Assembly (NCBI GenBank): GCA_021793595.1
Contig: JAJYSL010000015.1
Location: 1 to 39,717 of the forward strand
DNA length: 39,717 nt
Direction of reading: 5' to 3'
Source of the DNA: Acidobacteriota bacterium
GTDB lineage: Bacteria > Acidobacteriota > Terriglobia > Terriglobales > Acidobacteriaceae
Both the position numbers and the translations under genes were made by a program. Below the pieces are notes generated by a model. It made no database searches. It was not told the DNA's origin and saw nothing but the letters and a program-made list of their open reading frames with translations. How positions within the stretch are numbered: the stretch's first letter is position 1; every line of letters starts with the position of its first letter. This document shows positions 33,298-39,717 of this stretch, piece after piece.

Positions 33298-35007
33298 CTA
33301 TTGTACCCGCGAGGACGCTGCGCCTGGGTCGCTCTGCGGGCCTGCTGCAGAGTCCTCCGCCTTCGGCTGGCTGTCCGCCGGCGAGATTCTCCAGATCGTC
33401 AAATAATTCTTCCCGGTCCACACAATATGGGACGGGGGCAGAGAAATATATCCCGCAGGCGCCAGCGGTATCCGCGAATAGACCTCGACTCCGGTGATCA
33501 TCCATTGCGGCTCGCCATTCGGTCCCGCCGTCCATGGCTCGCAGGTATACTTCGTGCTCTCCAAAAAGAGATGACCGCAATACGTGTTCTTGCCCCACTC
33601 GTCGAACGGCACGGTCGGACCGGCAAATCCGTCAATATTGTCCCTGCGAATAAATTCGCCGATCCCTTTTTGCGCCAGCTCGGTTTGAAATTCGCGATCG
33701 GCCATCAGGCCGTCCAGCGGCACCACTGCGGCATCGGTAAAGTACGCCATACCACCCGGTTGATCGTAAGCCAGCAGTCGCTGCATATGGTCGTCGTCGA
33801 GCACCTGACGCAATGCGGGAATGGTCGTTTCTTCCGCGACCTTTTCGCGGCTGTGTTTCCAGCCCATCTTGTACCAAAGCAGCGTGGAGAATACGATGGC
33901 CAGCAGGATGCCCACAGAATGCAACGTCGCCGCCACAGAGGGAGTGCGTCCCTGCGCCGTTGCCGGAGCCGTGCGAAGCAGGCACGCCGTCGCGCGCGAT
34001 GCGGTCAACGCAGCCAGCAGCGCCCAGCTGACGTAGTACCACGTCCAGCGCGTCTCTCCGGTCATCCGCAGCGTGATGTACGCGGCATGCATCAGAATGC
34101 CAATAAAGAACGGCAGCTCCGCAAACAGAAACCAGCGGTCGCGTTGCTTGCGCCACAGAACCGCAATGGAAATTGCGCAGATGATAAGAGAGATGAGCGC
34201 TGTGTGCGGTAAGTTATGGCCGAACGCATGGTCGCCTCCGTTGCTCGACTTCAGCAGCCCGCTGATCGGCATCAAAATGTGGAACCAGAACAGGTTGCTG
34301 CCCAGGTACGCGCCCCACAGCACCGCATACATCGGTATCCACGCCAGATGAATCCGCAGCGCGCGCTTGCCTTCCGCCTGATGTTGCTGCTGCAAACACC
34401 AGAACAGAGCCGCGATCCATACGCACGCGATCACAAAAATCGAATCCAGCCGGCTGAGCACCGAAAACGCCGCCAGGACATTGAACGCGAATCCGCTCTT
34501 CCAATCCGGATGCTCGAAGAACTTATAGAGCGCCAGCAATGTTCCCGCCAGCATGGCCGCACTCAAAGAAGACTCGGTCCCAAGTTGCAGGCCAAATAGA
34601 AATGGAATCAGAATCGTCCAGGCCACCCAGGCCGGCGCCCGCAGGCGGCGCAGCAATCGCCCCGCCGCCACCAGCACCACAATGTTCAGCAGCACAATCA
34701 ACGCCGCAATCACGTGCAGACCCGTGTTGCGATCCGGAAACACCCGATAGACCACCGCGCACATCAGCATCCAGATGGGATGGTAGCCGTTGGTCTGCAT
34801 CAGGCGATTGAAGGTGCTGCCATAGCCGAGCGCAAAATTGCGTCCCACCTGCAGGTAAAAAAAGCTGTCATCGGCGAAGAAGGGACTGGGCTGGCGAACA
34901 AACAACACTGCATACGCTGCCGTCAGCAACGCGAAGAAAATATCCAGCCACAGCGGTTCGCGCTCTCGCTGATCCGCGCCTGTTGCCTGGGTTTCTATCT
35001 CTGTCAT
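33298..35007 (-). CDS. Multi-spanning membrane protein, glycosyltransferase-39-like topology
   Basis: About 569 residues from ATG 35007 (an upstream ATG at 35043 and the open frame to 35154 are alternatives; none has a clear ribosome binding site). Around ten hydrophobic helices come first, beginning LWLDIFFALLTAAYAVLFV. The first loop has FFADDSFFYLQVGRNFALGYG, an acidic pair in the place where GT-C enzymes such as ArnT/PMT carry their catalytic Asp, followed by NGYHPIW. A soluble C-terminal region of about 170 residues follows. A role as a lipid-linked sugar transferase is inference from topology. The tail after residue 545 is low-complexity. Confidence 0.7.
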   Translation of the reverse strand: MTEIETQATGADQREREPLWLDIFFALLTAAYAVLFVRQPSPFFADDSFFYLQVGRNFALGYGSTFNRLMQTNGYHPIWMLMCAVVYRVFPDRNTGLHVIAALIVLLNIVVLVAAGRLLRRLRAPAWVAWTILIPFLFGLQLGTESSLSAAMLAGTLLALYKFFEHPDWKSGFAFNVLAAFSVLSRLDSIFVIACVWIAALFWCLQQQHQAEGKRALRIHLAWIPMYAVLWGAYLGSNLFWFHILMPISGLLKSSNGGDHAFGHNLPHTALISLIICAISIAVLWRKQRDRWFLFAELPFFIGILMHAAYITLRMTGETRWTWYYVSWALLAALTASRATACLLRTAPATAQGRTPSVAATLHSVGILLAIVFSTLLWYKMGWKHSREKVAEETTIPALRQVLDDDHMQRLLAYDQPGGMAYFTDAAVVPLDGLMADREFQTELAQKGIGEFIRRDNIDGFAGPTVPFDEWGKNTYCGHLFLESTKYTCEPWTAGPNGEPQWMITGVEVYSRIPLAPAGYISLPPSHIVWTGKNYLTIWRISPADSQPKAEDSAAGPQSDPGAASSRVQ

Positions 35008-35166
35008 GGAAAATGGAGGGCCAAAGACCTGTTCGAGCTGCATGGCCGCTCGAAGGTCAGTATAAGGCGTACCGGAGAAAGTGGCCGAGTGAGCCAGAAC
35101 CCTCAAGCGCTGTGGCGCTTCTAGAAAAGCCGACAGCAACCCGTCCAATTGCACACATGATCGCGC

Positions 35167-35796
35167 TCAGTAGTACAAATATTTTCTCCAGCGCAAGTCA
35201 CTGCTGCCGATCATGCGCATGATATGCCGGCTGGTATGCAGCGAAAATGGTCTCGGCTCGCGCATTAAGTGCATGCCTTCAAGTTCATGGATCATCTGGT
35301 TGCCTTTGGCGCGATTGCAGCTATGGCAGCACGCCACCAGATTTTCCCAGGTTGATAGACCGCCGCGCGAGCGCGGCACAACGTGATCGAGCGTTAATTC
35401 ACTCGCCGGCAAAACAGTGGCGCAGTATTGGCAGGTGTTGCGGTCGCGCAGCAGAATATTTTTGCGCGACAGCGCCCGCGTCTGGTGAGGAATACGGCGA
35501 TACTCCAGCAGGCGGATCACTGAGGGCACAGGCACGCGCAAACGCGCAGCATGCAGCAGCGTCGAATGCTCTTCTTCCGGGCGCGCCACTCCCTTCAGGA
35601 TCAGAACCAGCGCGCGTCGCGCCCCGCAAATATTAATCGGCTCGTAGGAGGCGTTCAGTACCAGCACCGGCGTGTGCATTGGCGATGCCGTTTGGGTCGA
35701 TGAACGCTCCTGCAGCTTGGGCTCCGAGTGGCCCATGTGGCATTTCGCCTGCGGCTTCTGTTTGCGGGCATAGATTGTAGCTCGTCCCGTAGACAT
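35167..35796 (-). CDS. HNH endonuclease family protein
   Basis: About 209 residues from ATG 35796, with GGGAGG at a good distance; the frame continues upstream into comF. The N-terminal part has [22 protein letters not shown], typical of a widespread HNH subfamily. The HNH module has C122/C125 (TCQYC), D137-H138 ([13 protein letters not shown]), N152 and C157/C160 (CCHSCN), so a zinc-supported beta-beta-alpha metal nuclease fold. Substrate and role are unknown; the subfamily is common outside mobile elements. Its start is 13 bases after the comF stop, the Shine-Dalgarno filling the gap, so the two are probably one operon. Confidence 0.85.
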   Translation of the reverse strand: MSTGRATIYARKQKPQAKCHMGHSEPKLQERSSTQTASPMHTPVLVLNASYEPINICGARRALVLILKGVARPEEEHSTLLHAARLRVPVPSVIRLLEYRRIPHQTRALSRKNILLRDRNTCQYCATVLPASELTLDHVVPRSRGGLSTWENLVACCHSCNRAKGNQMIHELEGMHLMREPRPFSLHTSRHIMRMIGSSDLRWRKYLYY

Positions 35797-35809
35797 CCGA
35801 TTTCCTCCC

Positions 35810-36817
35810 TTACTCTCGATTCGCAAAGCTTGAAACTGTCGCTGATTTGCTGCCAGCCGATCGTTGCGATGCGCTTGAATCCACTGTGTTTCCCATCGCA
35901 CCCACCGCATCCCAAAAGGCCACGCCTTCGCGTTGCGAGCGTGCCAGCGTCGCTACATGCACAGAAAGCGCGCCGGCACCCAGCAGCGTTCGTGTGCATT
36001 CCCGCGCCGTCGCTCCCGTGGTGTAAATGTCATCCAGCAGCAGCATCGCGCGCCCTGCCACCTTCTCCGGCTGGCGAACAAAAAAAGCGCCGCGTAGATT
36101 GCGTCGTCGTTGATGCGGCGTCAAGCCTGACTGCGTTTCCGTGGCGCGCTGACGGCCCATCGCGTCGTATGCCACCTGCAATTCAAGATCAGGGCGCAGC
36201 CGGCGCAGAGCTCGCACTGCCGCTTCCGCCAGCAGCGTGGTCTGGTTAAATCCGCGTTCCCGCTGTTTGCTCCCATGCAGCGGAACTGCCACCACCGTCA
36301 GGCTCGGCGGCACATTCTGGTGCCGCGCAATCGTGCCAGCCAGCAGCGTACCCAGCCGCCCAGCGATAGTCGGGACACGCTCATACTTCAGCAAGTGAAT
36401 CAGCGCGCGCAGTGTGCCTTCATACTCCCCATACGCAATTGCCAGTTGGAATGGCGGCCGCACCCGCTCGCACAGGTAGCAAAGCTTTTCACTGTCGGAA
36501 CCTCGTCCGGCGACCGTCATGGCAAAGCGCAAACCGCCTACGCTCAGCCGCTCGCCGCACAAAGTACATAAATTGTCTGGGATTTGTTCCGGTAGATTGG
36601 ACCAGCAAACGGCACAGATCGGCGCGGTAGAAAGATGCAGCAGAGGTTGATTACAGAGCCTGCATTGGGAAGGAAAGATCGCACAACTCAAAGCGTCCAA
36701 GGGACTTCGGAGGACACGCGCGACCGCGCGCCAAGCGGCCATCTCCGATGGCGGAAGCGTACTGGCTCGGTCTGGTGACCTCGGGGACTGCTTAGGGAAG
36801 ACGCACCTCCCAACCAT
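35810..36817 (-). CDS. comF: ComF family protein (phosphoribosyltransferase-like)
   Basis: 335 residues from ATG 36817; AGGAA eight bases upstream supports it (an ATG at 36742 is the alternative). Four CxxC pairs (C52/55, C68/71, C84/87, C113/116) form the double zinc ribbon, then a type I phosphoribosyltransferase domain with [18 protein letters not shown] and the PRPP loop [13 protein letters not shown]. ComF is needed for DNA uptake in transformable bacteria, where it acts with ComFA and DprA; elsewhere its role is unclear. No other competence gene is present. The ribosome binding site lies inside a perfect palindrome. The C-terminal 40 residues are low-complexity. Confidence 0.88.
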   Translation of the reverse strand: MVGRCVFPKQSPRSPDRASTLPPSEMAAWRAVARVLRSPLDALSCAIFPSQCRLCNQPLLHLSTAPICAVCWSNLPEQIPDNLCTLCGERLSVGGLRFAMTVAGRGSDSEKLCYLCERVRPPFQLAIAYGEYEGTLRALIHLLKYERVPTIAGRLGTLLAGTIARHQNVPPSLTVVAVPLHGSKQRERGFNQTTLLAEAAVRALRRLRPDLELQVAYDAMGRQRATETQSGLTPHQRRRNLRGAFFVRQPEKVAGRAMLLLDDIYTTGATARECTRTLLGAGALSVHVATLARSQREGVAFWDAVGAMGNTVDSSASQRSAGSKSATVSSFANRE

Positions 36818-36821
36818 AAAT

Positions 36822-36838
36822 CGTTCCTGTCAGGAACG
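36822..36838. promoter_or_regulatory. Perfect palindrome overlapping the comF ribosome binding site
   Basis: CGTTCCTG, T, CAGGAACG: 8-bp arms around one central base, ending four bases before the comF ATG. The AGGAA used as Shine-Dalgarno is inside the 3' arm, so an RNA hairpin would mask it; alternatively it is a repressor operator. Confidence 0.45.
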
Positions 36839-36971
36839 CTTCACGTGCCGGAGCGGGTCGGCCATGCGCCTCGTTCGATCCGGCTGAGTGCAGTATATTC
36901 GGAATTCATGAAAGGAACAGCCTGCCGCGACAGAAAATTTTTACCCCCTGCGACCAGACAGACTGCCGGAG

Positions 36972-37009
36972 TGCCTAATGTTAGTCCGCCACGGCAGACT
37001 AACATGGGT
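36972..37009. repeat. REP-like palindromic element, copy B
   Basis: TGCC, then arms ATGTTAGTC (36978-36986) and GACTAACAT (36997-37005) around CGCCACGGCA, then GGGT. The core TCCGCCACGGCAGA matches copy A (28767-28780) at 12 of 14 bases, while the outer arms are different but still complementary. Confidence 0.6.
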
Positions 37010-37023
37010 ATTTCAGTCCGGCA

Positions 37024-37057
37024 TCCCATTCAAGCCGTCTTTTTGGCTTGCATGGGA
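37024..37057. repeat. Strong hairpin upstream of the OPT gene
   Basis: TCCCAT and CAAGCC (37024-37029, 37031-37036) pair with GGCTTG and ATGGGA (37045-37050, 37052-37057): 12 pairs with one 1x1 mismatch and loop GTCTTTTT. It could lie in the OPT leader; no T tract follows on either strand. Confidence 0.55.
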
Positions 37058-37143
37058 GAAAAGGAAAATACCGGCTATCGTTGAGCCTAGCGAATGCTCT
37101 ACACTCAACGGTTTGCTGTAATTCGTTTCACGGAGGCTCAACG

Positions 37144-39402
37144 TTGGCCAGCACCGTCGGACCACCCATCCCACCCCTCGAATCTGACCCGTCGGCCAGC
37201 CACGCTGCATCTTCCACGGAATTTCAGCCGTATGTAAAGCCGAACGATTCGCGTCCGGAATTCACTTTCCGAGCCATTTTTCTCGGCTGCATCTTCGGCG
37301 TTCTCTTCGGTGCTGTCACCGTCTATGTTGGCCTGCGCGCGGGGCTTACCGTCGCCGCCTCCATTCCCATCGCAGTGCTTTCGATCAGCGTGCTTCGCGC
37401 CCTCGGTCGCGCCTCGATTCTGGAAAACAATATTGTTCAGACCACTGGCAACGCCGGTCAGTCCATCGCCGCCGGCGTGATCTTCACCCTACCCGCGCTC
37501 ATTTTCCTCGGCTTCGATCTGGAATACTCGCGCATCTTTTTCCTGGCGCTTCTCGGCGGATGGCTCGGCGTCTTCTTCATGATTCCGCTGCGACGAGAAC
37601 TCATCGTCAAGGAGCATGGCCACCTCACCTACCCTGAAGGCACCGCCTGCGCTGACGTTCTTCTCGCCGGCGAGCGTGGCGGCTCCTTTGCCAGCCGCGT
37701 CTTCTGGGGCCTCGGCCTGGGCGGGGTCTACACCCTATTTCAAAACGGCAACCTGTTCAGCGCGTGGCCCAGCACGCCCAATTACGAGCCCAAATGGCTC
37801 CCTGGCTCTGCCATTCGCGCCGATGCCACGCCAGAATATCTCGGCGTCGGCTACATCATCGGTCCTCGCGTTGCCGGAACCATCTTCGCCGGTGGCGTCT
37901 TCTCCTGGCTGGTGTTGATGCCTGCCATTCACTTCTTCGGCGCGCATTTCACCGGCCCCATCTATCCCGGCACCCAGCCGATCTCGCAAATGTCGCCCAG
38001 CGATTTGTGGGCCGCCTACGTGCGTCCCATGGGAGCAGGCGCAGTGGCCGCCGCCGGTATTCTCACGCTGCTTCGCACGCTGCCGACCATCTGGGGAGCA
38101 TTCCGAGAAGGCATTGCCACCATCGGCAAATCCCGCGCTGACGCCTCGAAGGAAAAACGCACCGATCGTGACTTCCCCATGTCGGTCGTCGTCGGAGGCT
38201 CAATCCTTCTGGTCCTGTTGATGTTCTTGTTCCTCACTTTCAAGCCCGTCCCCGGCGCGCAAACCAGCCTGCTGGCGAATCTGGCGGCATCGCTGTTGGT
38301 CATCGTCTTTGGATTTCTGTTCGTCACCGTTTCCTCGCGCATCGTCGGCCTTATCGGCAGTTCCGCCAATCCCATCTCCGGCATGACCATCGCCACCTTG
38401 ATGGCTACCTCGGCAATTTTCCTGGTCAAGGGCTGGACCGCTCCCGCTTTCGGCGCGCTGGCCATTACCATCGGCGGCGTGGTGTGCATCGCCTCCGCCA
38501 ATGCCGGCGATACTTCGCAGGACCTGAAAACCGGTTTCCTGATCGGCGCGACTCCGTGGAAACAGCAGCTCGCGCTACTCATCGGCGTCTGCATCTCCAC
38601 CATATCGATCGGTGTTACGTTGACGGCGATGAACAAGGGTCTGGAGGAGTTTCGCCCGACGAATGTTGCTTACAATCTTTCTCAGCCCGCCGATGGAGTG
38701 ACCGTCCAGCAGGAACATTTCTCCCGCCGCGAATTTCGTGTGAAGCTTGCCAGCGGAAAAGAGCAGATCGACCACGGAAGCAACTATGTCCTGCTCAACG
38801 CGCTGGGCTCGCACAAACTTGCCGACGGAAAGTATCTTTTCAATCCTGCCACCGGACACATTGAAGTGCAGTGGATTGAAGGTATCGGCAGCGAACGCGC
38901 CGCAGCGCCGCAGGCACGCCTGATGGCCACCGTCATCAACGGCATCCTCACCCGCCAACTTCCCTGGGGTCTGATTTGGCTGGGCGTCTTTCTTGTCGTT
39001 GTGGTCGAGCTGCTCGGTGTCCGCTCACTTTCCTTTGCCGTCGGAGCGTATCTTTCGATCGGCACAACGCTGGCCATCTTCTGCGGCGGCGTGGTCCGTT
39101 GGATGATCGATCGCGCTGTCGCACGCGATGGCGCGTCCGCTGGAGCACTCGAAGGCGAGATCAGTCCAGGCTCGCTGTACGCCAGCGGATTGATTGCCGC
39201 CGGTGGCATCGTCGGCCTGTTAGGCGTCGCGCTCAAGCTGTATGAATCGGCAACAGGACGCTTCGACATCCTGAAGATGTCGACCAAGAATCCCCTATAC
39301 CACGATTGGGTTTCAGTGCTGATGTTCGCACTGCTGGCCGGATCGCTCTTCTATTTCGCCCGCCGCCCGCTCAACCCTCGGAAGCCTGCTCCGCCGCAAT
39401 AG
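37144..39402 (+). CDS. OPT-family oligopeptide transporter
   Basis: About 752 residues from a TTG at 37144, chosen because GGAGG (37132-37136) lies seven bases upstream and the preceding 32 in-frame codons lack family character. A short soluble N-terminus is followed by about 15 hydrophobic helices. Family-like segments include FRAIFLGCIFGVLFGAVTVYVGLRAG, NNIVQTTGNAGQSIAAGVIFTLPA, LTYPEGTACADVL and SANAGDTSQDLKTGFLIGATP. One loop of roughly 100 residues late in the protein (about 545-645) is soluble. It is expected to import small peptides or metal chelates with protons; the substrate is unknown. It is divergent from comF and overlaps the 3' end of the convergent acyltransferase gene by 32 bases. 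Confidence 0.92.
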   Translation: MASTVGPPIPPLESDPSASHAASSTEFQPYVKPNDSRPEFTFRAIFLGCIFGVLFGAVTVYVGLRAGLTVAASIPIAVLSISVLRALGRASILENNIVQTTGNAGQSIAAGVIFTLPALIFLGFDLEYSRIFFLALLGGWLGVFFMIPLRRELIVKEHGHLTYPEGTACADVLLAGERGGSFASRVFWGLGLGGVYTLFQNGNLFSAWPSTPNYEPKWLPGSAIRADATPEYLGVGYIIGPRVAGTIFAGGVFSWLVLMPAIHFFGAHFTGPIYPGTQPISQMSPSDLWAAYVRPMGAGAVAAAGILTLLRTLPTIWGAFREGIATIGKSRADASKEKRTDRDFPMSVVVGGSILLVLLMFLFLTFKPVPGAQTSLLANLAASLLVIVFGFLFVTVSSRIVGLIGSSANPISGMTIATLMATSAIFLVKGWTAPAFGALAITIGGVVCIASANAGDTSQDLKTGFLIGATPWKQQLALLIGVCISTISIGVTLTAMNKGLEEFRPTNVAYNLSQPADGVTVQQEHFSRREFRVKLASGKEQIDHGSNYVLLNALGSHKLADGKYLFNPATGHIEVQWIEGIGSERAAAPQARLMATVINGILTRQLPWGLIWLGVFLVVVVELLGVRSLSFAVGAYLSIGTTLAIFCGGVVRWMIDRAVARDGASAGALEGEISPGSLYASGLIAAGGIVGLLGVALKLYESATGRFDILKMSTKNPLYHDWVSVLMFALLAGSLFYFARRPLNPRKPAPPQ

Positions 39403-39717
39403 TCGGAGGACCGGCAACGCGCGACGGTGCAAACTGGCCACGGGCATTTTTCAGCGCTGGCAGCACTTGGTGCAGCCAGTTTCGTGTCGGCCGCTCGATG
39501 AATCGATACGCCACCAGCGCGGCGATCTCCAGCATCAGGTATGAGACCCATGGATCGAAGCGCACGACGTGAAGGCGGACCAGTATCCCGCTTTGATGGA
39601 TCCAGCGCCAAAGGTTGAAGTGGAGAATGTACAGGCAATAACTCGCCTCGCCCACCGCGACAAACAAGGGAAAACGCAGGAACCGCGTGATGGGATGATG
39701 CCCCGTCAGTCCTAAAA
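39371..39717 (-). CDS. Acyltransferase-3 family membrane protein, C-terminal fragment
   Basis: The frame is open from the window edge (39715 inward) to the stop at 39371, giving about 114 residues. FVAVGEASYCLYILHFNLW and VSYLMLEIAALVAYRFIERPTRNWL match the last two helices of acyltransferase-3 (OafA/NodX-like) proteins, where the pattern SYxLYxLH and the ending FIExPxRxW are typical. These inner-membrane enzymes acylate surface sugars or lipids. The N-terminal catalytic part lies outside the window. The 3' end overlaps the OPT gene by 32 bases, tail to tail. Confidence 0.85.
   Translation of the reverse strand, partial: LGLTGHHPITRFLRFPLFVAVGEASYCLYILHFNLWRWIHQSGILVRLHVVRFDPWVSYLMLEIAALVAYRFIERPTRNWLHQVLPALKNARGQFAPSRVAGPPTIAAEQASEG

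Larger units (their letters stand above)
36818..37143. other. 326-base divergent gap, comF to OPT transporter, rich in hairpins
   Basis: No gene recognised. It holds the comF palindrome (36822-36838), a REP-like element (36972-37009), a strong hairpin (37024-37057), the inverted repeat CGTTGAG (37079-37085)/CTCAACG (37104-37110) and the GGAGG of the OPT gene (37132-37136). No convincing promoter hexamers were found. Confidence 0.55.

Noticed and set aside
1..39717. CRISPR arrays, prophage, transposase or defence islands
   Set aside because: No regularly spaced direct repeats, integrase, transposase or known defence domains were seen; the HNH gene is coupled to comF and looks chromosomal.

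Overview
The window is about 39.7 kb of gene-dense bacterial chromosome, near 60% GC over most of its length. It has no rRNA, tRNA, CRISPR array, phage or transposase gene that I can see. The organism is Gram-negative: it encodes BamA, OmpH/Skp, FabZ, LpxA, LpxI and a lipoprotein transglycosylase. The use of LpxI, the many secreted proteins of unassigned function, the paired secreted aspartic proteases, a lysine/alanine-rich histone H1-like protein and frequent TTG/GTG starts fit Acidobacteriota (Terriglobia-like). That placement is inference from gene content, not a database result.

Layout. 1-3355: a truncated GH20 hexosaminidase and an RhlE-type helicase with a DEVD motif II and possibly a long leader. 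3356-7453: an orphan receiver protein, then an MtaB-type methylthiotransferase, infC (best start codon ATC) and a Gfo/Idh/MocA oxidoreductase. 7593-10473: a membrane-anchored PrxQ-type peroxiredoxin and a fabZ-lpxA-lpxI lipid A operon. 10522-14614: a minus-strand run of an SRPBCC protein, a secreted protein, an SDR, another secreted protein and a class V aminotransferase. 14679-19546: tyrS, a secreted protein, two tandem single-chain aspartic proteases and an FmdE-like zinc protein. 19601-22194: a strong bidirectional terminator, the histone-like protein and an MltD-like transglycosylase. 22379-28557: lepA, then ompH and bamA. 28882-33269: a molybdopterin oxidoreductase, frr, a small zinc-ribbon membrane protein and lipA. 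33298-36817: a multi-spanning membrane protein, an HNH nuclease and comF. 37144-39717: an OPT-family transporter and the end of an acyltransferase-3 protein.

Two functions dominate. The first is translation and RNA (helicase, MtaB, IF3, TyrRS, EF4, RRF). The second is envelope building (BamA, OmpH, FabZ, LpxA, LpxI, transglycosylase, membrane enzymes). The same-strand order frr, bamA, ompH, fabZ, lpxA matches the compact proteobacterial order but is spread over about 22 kb with other genes in between.

I do not see a new multi-gene defence or mobile system. The points most worth following are the tandem aspartic proteases, two palindromic intergenic elements with a shared core, the attenuator-like ompH leader, the ATC start of infC, several start codons that look leaderless, and a base- and codon-use break inside tyrS.
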